In this document: in pieces, positions 1-7,380 of the stretch
Layout of the letters: each line of letters begins with the position of its first letter
Position numbering within the stretch: position 1 is the stretch's first letter
Assembly (NCBI GenBank): GCA_903908605.1
Contig: CAIVSQ010000220.1
Coordinates: 1 to 32,061 of the forward strand
Reading direction: 5' to 3'
DNA: 32,061 nt
Source: an uncultured Anaerolineae bacterium
GTDB taxonomy: Bacteria; Chloroflexota; Anaerolineae; Anaerolineales; Villigracilaceae
Position numbers and translations under genes: made by a program
The notes under the pieces: model-generated
Databases searched by the model: none
The model's input: the letters and a program-made list of their open reading frames with translations, nothing else
What the model was told of the DNA's origin: nothing

Positions 1-2
1 CA

Positions 3-1130
3 TCCATCGATATCGAAACGATCGGATTGCTGCTTGGCATGATGATGATGGTCGCCATCCTGGAACCAACCGGTTTCTTTCAATACATCGCCGTCCAGGC
101 AAGCCGGTTCTCCAAGGGTCAGCCATTGCGACTGCTGCTCATGTTGGGCACACTCACGACGCTCTTATCCATGTTCCTAGATAACGTTACTACGGTCGTT
201 TTAATTGCACCTGTCACCATCCTAATCTGTGAAATCTTGGGAATTGCCCCCAGTCCTTTCTTAATCTCAGAAGCATTACTCTCCAATACCGGCGGGGTTG
301 CAACCTTAATCGGTGACCCACCCAATGTGCTGATCGGGTCTGCATCAGGATTGAGCTTCAATGATTTTTTAAGCCACTCCCTGCCGCTAATACTGGTGGT
401 CTGGGTGGTGATCTTTTGGCTGCTGATCCGCTTGTTCAAAAAAGAATTATCGGTCAGCCCACAAAACCTGGATGCCATTCTGAGCATGGATCCCTCCAGC
501 GCGCTTGAGGACCGGGAAAGCGCCCGCCGAGTGCTAATCATCCTGGGCTGTGCAATCCTGCTATTCTTCCTGCAAGAAAAACTTGATATCAGCCCGTCCA
601 TGATTGCCATGCTGGCCGCCTCAGCAACCCTGCTGTGGGTCCAACCAGATGTGCATAAATTGTTTGAAAAAATCGAGTGGAGTGTGCTAGGTTTTTTCGT
701 AGCGCTGTTTGTCATCATTGGTGGTCTGGAAGCAGCCGGCGTACTTGAAGATCTGGCCATGGTTCTGGCGATTATGGCCAATGCAAACCCACTCGTCATG
801 GGAGTATGCTTGCTGTGGGCAGTGGCTGGTCTCTCAGCTATCGTGGATAACATACCAATCACAATCGCCTTTATCCCCGTGATCCAAGGCCTGGGGGCCA
901 CTGGCATTAACATCACACCACTTTGGTGGGCACTGGCATTTGGCGCCGGGTTGGGTGGCAATGGCACCATTATCGGCTCAACCGCCAACGTCGTGGTTGC
1001 CTCACTCTCAGAACGAACTCACACCCCCATTACCCCCAAGCTGTGGAACAAGCGTGGTCTGCCAGTGATGTTGGTATCTCTCATCATAACCACCCTTATT
1101 TACGTGCTTGCTTACCGGTTCTACCAATAA
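3..1130 (+). CDS. ArsB/NhaD-superfamily (SLC13-like) membrane permease, 5' partial
   Basis: This is an integral membrane ion transporter of the ArsB/NhaD/P-protein group, whose members move Na+/H+, arsenite or organic anions. The reading frame is open to the window edge and the first complete codon is at 3, so the N-terminus is missing. The visible part begins with the family-typical segment leading into LEPTGFFQY. The diagnostic block follows: FLDNVTTVVLIAP, then NTGGVATLIGDPPNVLIGSA. A second-half repeat contains SAIVDNIPITIAFIP and GAGLGGNGTIIGSTANVV, matching the duplicated architecture of this superfamily. About nine or ten hydrophobic segments are present. A charged cytoplasmic loop lies near ELSVSPQNLDAIL. 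The substrate cannot be told from sequence; no arsenic-resistance gene is adjacent. A bidirectional terminator lies just downstream. Confidence 0.88.
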   Translation, partial: SIDIETIGLLLGMMMMVAILEPTGFFQYIAVQASRFSKGQPLRLLLMLGTLTTLLSMFLDNVTTVVLIAPVTILICEILGIAPSPFLISEALLSNTGGVATLIGDPPNVLIGSASGLSFNDFLSHSLPLILVVWVVIFWLLIRLFKKELSVSPQNLDAILSMDPSSALEDRESARRVLIILGCAILLFFLQEKLDISPSMIAMLAASATLLWVQPDVHKLFEKIEWSVLGFFVALFVIIGGLEAAGVLEDLAMVLAIMANANPLVMGVCLLWAVAGLSAIVDNIPITIAFIPVIQGLGATGINITPLWWALAFGAGLGGNGTIIGSTANVVVASLSERTHTPITPKLWNKRGLPVMLVSLIITTLIYVLAYRFYQ

Positions 1131-1160
1131 TAATTACCACCACAAAATGATGAAAAGAAA

Positions 1161-1191
1161 ACGAGCATCCTATTGTACCCAGGATGCTCGT
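1161..1191. terminator. Bidirectional rho-independent terminator between convergent genes
   Basis: There is a perfect 11-bp stem, ACGAGCATCCT paired with AGGATGCTCGT, with a 9-nt loop. It is followed by TTTGTGTTT on the plus strand and by TTTCTTTTC on the minus strand. It sits between the permease stop (1130) and the rhodanese stop (1218), so it can end both transcripts. Confidence 0.8.
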
Positions 1192-1217
1192 TTGTGTTTA
1201 AACCACTTTCAACTAAC

Positions 1218-1571
1218 TCAGGCCGCACTGCCCTTCTTTACTGGCAAACCAGCACGCATCCAGGCCGACATGCCACCGCTCATGTTGATGGCCTTGTAAC
1301 CGGCCTTGATGAGCTGCCTGGTGGCGGCTGTACTGCGGCTGCCCGAGGCACACACGCAGAAAAAATCCTGATCCTGGGGCAAATCCTTAAGACGTTGCCC
1401 CAGTTGCCCTAGGGGAATCAGCTTCGCCCTGGCGATATGCCCCTGCTGGTATTCTTCTGGCTCGCGCACATCAATCACCAGGGGAGCTTTTGCATTTTTG
1501 AGTTTTTCATTGAGTTCCTGCGCACTGATCGCTGGGATTGGGGCACCAAATAAACCTGAAAGAATATCCAT
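1218..1571 (-). CDS. Single-domain rhodanese-like sulfurtransferase
   Basis: This is a small cytoplasmic rhodanese of 117 aa, the usual size for a stand-alone GlpE/PspE-like domain. The fold markers are present: VIDVREPEEYQQGHI (the CH2A-type motif with its Asp and Arg), then the active-site loop CASGSR with the persulfide-forming Cys, then the closing GGMSAWMRAGLPV. Proteins of this type carry sulfane sulfur or accept it from thiosulfate; the acceptor is not evident here. The ATG at 1571 is preceded by a GGAG-type ribosome binding site about 12 nt upstream on the minus strand. The gene is monocistronic. Its neighbours, a permease and a nucleotidyltransferase-like gene, do not suggest a specific pathway. 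Confidence 0.9.
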   Translation of the reverse strand: MDILSGLFGAPIPAISAQELNEKLKNAKAPLVIDVREPEEYQQGHIARAKLIPLGQLGQRLKDLPQDQDFFCVCASGSRSTAATRQLIKAGYKAINMSGGMSAWMRAGLPVKKGSAA

Positions 1572-1823
1572 TTTGTTTCATCTCCGTTTTTTATTAGTTG
1601 GATGCAGCTGGGGGGGAAAAGTTGCTTTATTCACAAAAAACAGGCAAAACGTCGGTAATTCGTCTCTCACCCGGCGGGATAACGGTGGTTACAAACCCTG
1701 ACCGTGAAGCAATGCGGAGGTATGATTATAGGTGGTTGTTCCCCGGTAGTGTTTCCGTTCCTTACCTGGTGCCAAGCCACATCTGGCTGCACCCTTATCA
1801 ATACAATAATAGAAAGGTAACTC

Positions 1824-2120
1824 ATGCGACGCGATGATGCCATTCGAATACTAAAAGAACAGCAAAAAGAGTTTCGGGATCGATACAATCTTGTTTATCT
1901 TTCCCTGTTTGGACCGGTTGTACGCAGCAATGCCAACAAGCCCAACGATGGGGTGGGCATCCTGGTGAAATTCGCCCGACCAACCGGGTTGCTCGAATTT
2001 TTGGATCTCAAAAAACGAATTGAAGCCTTATTGGGCTGTAAAGTGGAAATGGGGAAACCACGCTCTCTAAAACCGGAAATCCGCACCAGGATACTGCAAG
2101 AAGCCGTACGCGTAATTTAA
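1824..2120 (+). CDS. Orphan MntA-like nucleotidyltransferase-fold protein with degenerate active site
   Basis: This 98-aa protein has the layout of the minimal nucleotidyltransferase (MNT) family, whose members are usually the antitoxin partner of a HEPN toxin. The helix-strand start is followed by YLSLFGPVVR, then ILVKFARPTGLLEFLDLKKRIEALLG, then LKPEIRTRILQEAVRV, which is typical of the family. The catalytic positions are altered. The usual GS motif is GP. The D-x-D metal-binding pair is G-V-G (in NDGVGILV). The third carboxylate reads V-E-M instead of V-D-L. Transfer of AMP or nucleotide therefore seems unlikely. No HEPN gene is adjacent on either side. The ATG at 1824 has a weak AAAGG ribosome binding site about 7 nt upstream and a possible -10 TACAAT at 1802-1807. 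The family call is confident; the present function is unknown. Confidence 0.75.
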   Translation: MRRDDAIRILKEQQKEFRDRYNLVYLSLFGPVVRSNANKPNDGVGILVKFARPTGLLEFLDLKKRIEALLGCKVEMGKPRSLKPEIRTRILQEAVRVI

Positions 2121-2156
2121 TCCCACTGAGCTTTCAGGAAACCTTCCTTCCCCAGC

Positions 2157-2197
2157 CACCTGCGCCACCCAGGATAACCCCCGGGTGCGCGCAGGTG
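2157..2197. terminator. GC-rich hairpin terminator between convergent genes
   Basis: The arm CACCTGCGCCACCC (2157-2170) pairs with GGGTGCGCGCAGGTG (2183-2197) with one bulged base, and TTGCATTT follows. It lies between the stop of the MNT-like gene (2120) and the stop of the VIT/VWA gene (2259), so it is placed to end either transcript. Confidence 0.6.
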
Positions 2198-2258
2198 TTG
2201 CATTTAATGGTTTGCCTTAAAACCTCTGTCCATTCACTAACTGGCGATAATTGATCCC

Positions 2259-4736
2259 CTATCGAAGCACCGCCGCAGCCAAGACGCGTGCCAGGCCTAC
2301 TTTCAATAAATCTGCCGGAATTTCCAGGTCGCGCGTGATAGTCACAACTGCCAGGCGTAAATCATTCAATGTCGTAATTTGCTTGGGCAATTCTACAAGT
2401 TCATGGCGTGAAATAGCCATAAAGGCTGTAGATTCCAGCTGCCCAGTGGGAGCGGGCAAGTCTTTCAGTGCCTGCTCAAAGGCGTCGGTGTGTTCTGAGC
2501 GGTTCGTGGCAGCTGCCAATTCCTGAAAAGCCAAAACACGCAGGAAAGCAGGGAAATCTTGCGCCATGCAAACTGAGAGCCAATCAAAAGCACGCATAAC
2601 TTGTTTTCGATAGAACCCGCTATCGGTGGTCTGGCCAGCACGTACAAAAGCCAGCAACGCTGCGGCGGTATGCTCAACGGAATCTGCCCAGGATCCATTC
2701 AGCTGCTGGGTGCGTGCCAGCTCACGTAGCAACCTCGATACATCCAAGTCTTCCGGTTTGGAAGATAACCTATCCAACAGCCGAGCCTGGGGTGAAATTT
2801 TTGCACTTGCAGACATATCTGCTATGGCCAGGGGTTCACTGACGGTGCCGCTAAGAGGAGCCGACATGGCCATCTGATAGAGGACGTTGGGTGATGATGG
2901 CATGGGTGCACTTGCAGCAACGAAAGGCGTAAAACCGTCCAAGTCTAACCCGGCGGGCAACGGATGAGCCACGTGAATCAGTTGTGAAGCCGCCCCACCA
3001 ACCTGTGTCTCGCTATCGACCGCCAGGAATGTGGTATGGGGGCTGAGCAGGGAATGTTCCAGGGCAAGCGCTATGATTTCGGCGCGGGCATCGTGCTGTG
3101 GTTTAAGACCCAGAGCCGAAAGTTCAACCAAATCATCCACGCGGGCATGCGCCCAAAGGCGTGGCAAGAGCGCAGTATCTGTTCTAACTTGAGTGGGGTG
3201 CACGCGCATTTCAACGCGCTTTCCATCACGCTGACCTGTGACCACCAGGGTCAATGGCAAGGACAGATCGAGGGATTCGCCAGCAGAAGCGCAGCGACCA
3301 ACCAACTCCAGAGGCCTGCCAGCATACAAATCTGGCAGGCGTGAGGGATAGATATCCCATGCTCGACCATTCTCCACGCTCAAGCTGAGATCAGTCAACT
3401 GCGGAAACATAATGCTATCCTGGAAGCGCAGAATTACTTCCTCAATATCTTCTTCCAGGCCGATAAACCCGGCCTCCCCACGCCCAACACGTGCTAACTG
3501 CTGCAAGAACGCCCGGTTAACAGAGGGGCCAATTCCAAAGGTAAAGACACGCGCCGTACCCGTGCCGCCGCGCAGTATTTTGAGGGTGGCCGTTTCGGCC
3601 GACACCGCGCCATCTGTTAAAAATATCACTAGACGGGCGCGCTCTGGGTCATTTTTTAGGGTGAGCGCTGCCTGCAAAGCCGGCATGATCTCGGTACCGC
3701 CGCGGCCATCCACCTGCCCCAAATGGGCGTCGGCCTTCTCAACCTCGGCCTGGTTAACCGGGCTAGGCTGAGTCAACCACTCCAGGCGATCATCAAATAA
3801 GAGGATAGCAAACGTATCCTGTGAATTGAGTGTGCGCAGGCAGGCCCGCAGCGCATTGACAGCCTGTCGGATTGGCGCGCCACGCATTGACCCGGAGCGA
3901 TCCAGCACAAATATATATTCGCGCGGGTCCGAATGAGCGGCGGGATCCGATAAGGGTGGGATGAAGGTAGCCATGAAATAGCCAGTAGTGCTACCACCAG
4001 TTTGCCAGGCCGGAATTTGAAGCTGGTCCGAGACTTGCCGCCAACGCAAGACAAAATCGTGATCAGGCAAATAGGCCCCATCCAATTCCACCCGGAAAGC
4101 CTGGGGCGTTGATTGACTAACGCGGATGGCATGAGACGGGCTTTCAGGCATCAGCCCAGACAAACCAGTCTCAACTTCGACAGAAATGGCGACATCCCCC
4201 ACTTGAGCCGGATCGAAGGCCAGTGTCGCATCCACGCCCACTGCTTCGTCTGGGTGCCCATCACGATGGTACCTGGGGGTCAACCCCATTGGATAAACAA
4301 ATTCACAGCGACCGTCGATATATTCCAGGCGCTGCTGGTAGCTAGTAACTGCTTCGATAAACTCACCCGGCTGTATGCCTGCCAACTGCAGAGAAAATAG
4401 GTTTGGACGACGACCCTCAAGCAATCCAACACGCTTGCCCTGCCGCCGGGCATCCTCGTAAAGGCGACGAGCCTGTTCAACTTCCTGGATGGTGGCAGAG
4501 ATAATGCGCTGTCCAACCCGCAGTTCAAAAGCCGTGACAGCCGCTTCATGTGGCAAAGGAAAAAGATATTCCAGGTCGGTCCGTCCAGGCAAGGGATTGC
4601 GAAAACGCTGGGTCACCACCACCGCAGCAGTAAGACCGGTCACCCGCGCAGTAATTTTGGTATGTTCTAGTGGCAACGAACTGGAAGATTCCCGAACAGG
4701 ACGCAGTTGCGGAAGAGCTGGTAATTCAGTTTTCAT
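2259..4736 (-). CDS. VIT domain and von Willebrand factor A domain protein
   Basis: This large 825-aa protein has inter-alpha-trypsin-inhibitor-like architecture. Residues about 10-140 form a VIT domain, with VVTQRFRNPLP, YLFPLPHEAAVTAFEL and an YEDARRQGK segment. Residues about 273-440 form a VWA domain with an intact metal-ion-dependent adhesion site: DRSGS near residue 278, the Thr of GGTEI, and the Asp of IFLTDG. A beta-rich middle follows. The C-terminal stretch (about 680-800) contains QLNGSWADSVEHTAAALLAF and similar helical repeats resembling alpha/alpha-toroid proteins. No signal peptide is seen, so it is probably cytoplasmic. It follows the MerR gene by 9 bp in the same operon and is presumably controlled by that regulator. 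VWA domains mediate metal-dependent protein binding; the partner is unknown. Confidence 0.9.
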   Translation of the reverse strand: MKTELPALPQLRPVRESSSSLPLEHTKITARVTGLTAAVVVTQRFRNPLPGRTDLEYLFPLPHEAAVTAFELRVGQRIISATIQEVEQARRLYEDARRQGKRVGLLEGRRPNLFSLQLAGIQPGEFIEAVTSYQQRLEYIDGRCEFVYPMGLTPRYHRDGHPDEAVGVDATLAFDPAQVGDVAISVEVETGLSGLMPESPSHAIRVSQSTPQAFRVELDGAYLPDHDFVLRWRQVSDQLQIPAWQTGGSTTGYFMATFIPPLSDPAAHSDPREYIFVLDRSGSMRGAPIRQAVNALRACLRTLNSQDTFAILLFDDRLEWLTQPSPVNQAEVEKADAHLGQVDGRGGTEIMPALQAALTLKNDPERARLVIFLTDGAVSAETATLKILRGGTGTARVFTFGIGPSVNRAFLQQLARVGRGEAGFIGLEEDIEEVILRFQDSIMFPQLTDLSLSVENGRAWDIYPSRLPDLYAGRPLELVGRCASAGESLDLSLPLTLVVTGQRDGKRVEMRVHPTQVRTDTALLPRLWAHARVDDLVELSALGLKPQHDARAEIIALALEHSLLSPHTTFLAVDSETQVGGAASQLIHVAHPLPAGLDLDGFTPFVAASAPMPSSPNVLYQMAMSAPLSGTVSEPLAIADMSASAKISPQARLLDRLSSKPEDLDVSRLLRELARTQQLNGSWADSVEHTAAALLAFVRAGQTTDSGFYRKQVMRAFDWLSVCMAQDFPAFLRVLAFQELAAATNRSEHTDAFEQALKDLPAPTGQLESTAFMAISRHELVELPKQITTLNDLRLAVVTITRDLEIPADLLKVGLARVLAAAVLR

Positions 4737-4745
4737 CGATTCACC

Positions 4746-5165
4746 CTATTCTGAAAAAATCTCGCTGACGGCCTTCAAAAGCTCAGCCAGTTTTTGGCGC
4801 TCCGCCGAATTGAGCGAAGCGGGCACGATCAATGTCATCCCAGCGGGCAGGCCGTAATGAGCAAAAGGCTGGGAAGTGGGCAAAAAAACGGGCGCCGGTG
4901 CTGCAGGTACATCCAAGTCCAAAATGAGCATGCTCATCTCGGTTTCATTCATACCCTGCAAACGCGCACGGATTTCATCCAACCGATACCCACCGCGTTT
5001 GAGAAGCGTGATGAGGCGCAGGCACATCAGGTGTTTATCAAAATAGCGAGTGCCCACCCCTGCACCCTCGGGTGGGGGCATCAGGCCTTGCTGGACATAA
5101 AAATGAATGGTCCGCCGTGGCAAACTGGTTTGTTCGGAAAGCTGTTGAATGGAATATTCAGTCAT
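4746..5165 (-). CDS. MerR-family transcriptional regulator
   Basis: This is a 139-aa DNA-binding regulator with an N-terminal winged helix-turn-helix: YSIQQLSEQTSLPRRTIHFYVQQGLMPPPEG, then a GTRYFDKHLMCLRLITLLKRGGYRLDEIRARL dimerisation-side helix. The C-terminal part, from about residue 75, is short and proline/alanine-rich, with a final amphipathic helix. It has no Cys residues suitable for metal sensing, so it is not a classic metal or redox MerR sensor. I chose the ATG at 5165 because GAAGGA lies 7 nt upstream. An in-frame ATG at 5180 (five extra residues) lies only about 6 nt from the predicted transcription start. The regulator is first in an operon with the VIT/VWA gene, and its own promoter is bracketed by a dyad, which suggests autoregulation. 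Confidence 0.85.
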   Translation of the reverse strand: MTEYSIQQLSEQTSLPRRTIHFYVQQGLMPPPEGAGVGTRYFDKHLMCLRLITLLKRGGYRLDEIRARLQGMNETEMSMLILDLDVPAAPAPVFLPTSQPFAHYGLPAGMTLIVPASLNSAERQKLAELLKAVSEIFSE

Positions 5166-5184
5166 AAGTACATCCTTCATAGTA

Positions 5185-5218
5185 ACACTTATATAGTAGC
5201 ACTGTTATTATAAAGTGT
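5185..5218. promoter_or_regulatory. Candidate MerR operator dyad
   Basis: ACACTTATATA (5185-5195) and TATAAAGTGT (5209-5218) form an interrupted inverted repeat whose outer half-sites are ACACTT and AAGTGT. The dyad spans from the -35 to just past the -10 of the merR promoter. A homodimer such as the MerR protein encoded immediately downstream is the obvious ligand, but this is inference. Confidence 0.5.
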
Positions 5219-5221
5219 CAA
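5193..5221 (-). promoter_or_regulatory. Consensus sigma70-type promoter of the merR-VIT/VWA operon
   Basis: Reading the minus strand, -35 TTGACA (5221-5216) and -10 TACTAT (5198-5193) are separated by 17 bp. The predicted start of transcription is near 5186, about 20 nt before the preferred ATG at 5165. Confidence 0.7.
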
Positions 5222-5272
5222 TATTATGCACCCCATTATTAACCCTTGAAAGATATTTTTGGAGATTGCAGG

Positions 5273-5278
5273 TACAAT
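5273..5278 (+). promoter_or_regulatory. Possible -10 element for the FKBP gene
   Basis: TACAAT lies 27 bp before the chosen ATG (5306). No convincing -35 at normal spacing was found; TTGAAA at 5246-5251 is 21 bp away. It lies next to the divergent merR promoter. Confidence 0.3.
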
Positions 5279-5305
5279 TACGACAAAACTTACCAGGAGA
5301 TAACG

Positions 5306-5641
5306 ATGATTACAAATAGTGGTCTTGAATATGTAGAAACCAAGGCGGGCACAGGCGCGCAGGCGAAAGCCGGCGATACAGTCCGCGTTCATTACACCGG
5401 CAAGCTAACCAATGGGAAGAAGTTTGACAGCTCGGTTGATCGTGGTGATCCACTTGAATTTAAACTTGGGGTCGGACGTGTGATTAAGGGCTGGGATGAA
5501 GGTATCGCGCTGATGAAAGTCGGCGGCACGGCAACGCTGACCATCCCCCCGCAGCTGGCCTATGGTGAACGCGGCGCTGGCGGCGTGATCCCCGCGAACG
5601 CCACACTTATTTTTGATGTTGAATTGGTTGGAATTAAATAA
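5306..5641 (+). CDS. FKBP-type peptidyl-prolyl cis-trans isomerase
   Basis: This 111-aa single-domain FKBP catalyses cis-trans isomerisation of prolyl peptide bonds and is predicted to be cytoplasmic. The characteristic core is complete: VRVHYTGKLTNGKKFDSSVDRG with the active-site Tyr and Asp, then FKLGVGRVIKGWDEGI with the pocket Trp, then IPPQLAYGERGAGGVIPANATLIFDVELVGI to the C-terminus. Its length matches minimal FKBP12-like enzymes, with no signal peptide and no insert-in-flap chaperone domain. I chose the ATG at 5306 because AGGAG (5295-5299) lies 6 nt upstream and the homology begins there; the frame extends upstream to a TTG at 5246 without family similarity. The gene is divergent from merR and convergent with the helicase gene. 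Confidence 0.95.
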   Translation: MITNSGLEYVETKAGTGAQAKAGDTVRVHYTGKLTNGKKFDSSVDRGDPLEFKLGVGRVIKGWDEGIALMKVGGTATLTIPPQLAYGERGAGGVIPANATLIFDVELVGIK

Positions 5642-5644
5642 ACC

Positions 5645-5663
5645 GGCGAAATTCGTTTACGCC
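5645..5663. terminator. Small TTCG-loop hairpin between convergent FKBP and XPB genes
   Basis: GGCGAAA, TTCG and TTTACGCC form a 7-bp stem with one bulge and a UUCG tetraloop in RNA. It spans the 15-bp gap between the two stop codons and overlaps the end of the XPB gene. There is no strong U-tract on the plus strand, so termination is only a possibility. Confidence 0.3.
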
Positions 5664-7339
5664 AGGATTTCATTCTCGTACAAAATCTCGTACTTGTAAC
5701 CTTGTTCGGTTAAAAAGCGCTGGCGGTTGGCGGCAAACGTCTGGTCAACCGTCTCACGGGTGACGATGGTGTAGAAATGCGCCATCGCCCCGTCGCTTTT
5801 TGGTCTCAATATCCGGCCCAGGCGCTGCGCTTCTTCCTGGCGGCTGCCAAAAGTGCCGGAAATTTCGATAGCCACACTCGCATCGGGCAAGTCGATGCTG
5901 AAATTAGCCACCTTCGAAACGACCAGCGTTTTCACCTGGCCAGTGCGAAATGCTTCGTATAATTTTTCCCGCTCACGAACCGGCGTCTGCCCATTGATCA
6001 AAGGCGCATTCAACAATGCGGCAATCTCATCCAGTTGGTCAAGATACATGCCAATGACCAGTGTATTTTCACCCGGATGTCGCGCCAGTATCGCCTGCAG
6101 TACGGGCAGTTTGCGCTTATTATGGGCCGCAACCGAGTATTTTTCCCGCTGAGGCGCTATGGCATACTCCATGCGGGCGCTTTCAGCCAGGGGCACCCGA
6201 ACTTCATGGCAAACTGCCGTGGCAATCCAACCCTGTTTTTCCAGGTCCCGCCATGGCACGTTATATTTCTGGGGACCAATCAATGAAAAAACATCCCCTT
6301 CCATGCCATCCTCACGCACCAAGGTAGCCGTCAGACCCAGCCGACGGCGTGCTTGAATTTCAGCGGTAATACGAAAAACAGGGGCAGGTAACAGATGAAC
6401 TTCATCATAAATAATCAGACCCCAATTGCGAGCGCCAAACAGACCGAAATGAGGGAATTCATCCCCTGAACCACGCTTGCGATAGGTAAGTATCTGGTAC
6501 GTGCTAACCGTCACCGGGCGTATGTCTTTTTGCAGGCCAGAATATTCGCCTACCATATCGGCGCCCAGGGTGGTTTTATCCAGGATTTCGGTCATCCACT
6601 GTCGCACGGCCACTGTGTTGGGTGTCAGAATCAGGGTGGACGTTTGCAATTGTGCCATGGCGGCCATGCCAACAATGGTTTTTCCCGCACCACAAGGTAA
6701 CACAATCACACCGCTGCCACCACGTTCAGAGCCCCCAGCGTGAAAAATTTCTGCAGCCTCGCCCTGGTATTTGCGCAACGTGAAAGGTTTCCCACCCTGG
6801 GTATCTGCACGCAGGCCTATGGGCAGGGCATCGCCTGCCACATACCCGGCAAGGTCTTCGGCCGGGTATCCAATTTGCAATAGCGCTTGCTTAAGATGCC
6901 CACGCCGGCCAGGGGAAACCAATGCGCGGCGCGCATCCAAACGTCCCTGGATATAGCGCGATGTGGTCTTGTGATTGAGAATTTCAACCATCAAGGTCTC
7001 ATCTTCACTGGTCACCAGCAGATTTTCGCCCTCCCGCACCAGCTTAACCCGTCCATAGCGACCGATGTATTCCTCTATATCGCGAACCACGTTGGAAGGC
7101 AGCCCATATTTTGAAAAATCGGCCAAACCCGCCAGGATCTCTGCCGCAGAAAGACCCGATGCGGCCGCATTCCAAAGCGACAAGGGGGTAATGCGGTAGG
7201 TATGAATATATTCGGGGGATTTCTCTAATTCTGCAAAACGTGCCAGCGAATCGCGGGCAGCTTCATAACGCTCATTTTGAACTTCAAGCAGCAGGCTTTT
7301 ATCGCCTTGCACTATGAGTGGATTACCTGGAGAAGCCAT
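5657..7339 (-). CDS. xpb: XPB/Rad25-type superfamily 2 DNA helicase
   Basis: This 560-aa 3'-5' DNA helicase/translocase belongs to the XPB family, known from nucleotide excision repair and TFIIH in eukaryotes and found in some bacteria and archaea. Residues 1-180 form the N-terminal region with damage-recognition-like and helicase-associated parts. Walker A is LPCGAGKT near 215-223, the DEVH box is near 312, and the XPB-specific RED triplet follows in LTATLVREDG near 342. Motif IV/V and motif VI (EEAQRLGRILRPK) lie near 500-512. All catalytic motifs are intact. ATG 7339 is preferred because AGGA lies 7 nt upstream, with TTG 7342 as the alternative. It is the last gene of a three-gene operon, 41 bp after its helicase-associated partner. 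Confidence 0.93.
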   Translation of the reverse strand: MASPGNPLIVQGDKSLLLEVQNERYEAARDSLARFAELEKSPEYIHTYRITPLSLWNAAASGLSAAEILAGLADFSKYGLPSNVVRDIEEYIGRYGRVKLVREGENLLVTSEDETLMVEILNHKTTSRYIQGRLDARRALVSPGRRGHLKQALLQIGYPAEDLAGYVAGDALPIGLRADTQGGKPFTLRKYQGEAAEIFHAGGSERGGSGVIVLPCGAGKTIVGMAAMAQLQTSTLILTPNTVAVRQWMTEILDKTTLGADMVGEYSGLQKDIRPVTVSTYQILTYRKRGSGDEFPHFGLFGARNWGLIIYDEVHLLPAPVFRITAEIQARRRLGLTATLVREDGMEGDVFSLIGPQKYNVPWRDLEKQGWIATAVCHEVRVPLAESARMEYAIAPQREKYSVAAHNKRKLPVLQAILARHPGENTLVIGMYLDQLDEIAALLNAPLINGQTPVREREKLYEAFRTGQVKTLVVSKVANFSIDLPDASVAIEISGTFGSRQEEAQRLGRILRPKSDGAMAHFYTIVTRETVDQTFAANRQRFLTEQGYKYEILYENEILA

Positions 7340-7380
7340 CAAGAATTCCTGGGAAAGGGCTGAATGAGCACACCTTCAGA

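Noticed and set aside
119-988. 289-codon open frame on the minus strand inside the permease gene
   Set aside because: It lies antisense to a gene with clear transporter motifs, and its translation is low-complexity Ser/Thr/Arg-rich with no recognisable domain.
1598-1837. 79-codon plus-strand frame before the MNT-like gene
   Set aside because: It has no family similarity and no ribosome binding site, and it overlaps the start of the better-supported gene at 1824. The 1572-1823 gap otherwise shows only a possible -10 at 1802-1807.
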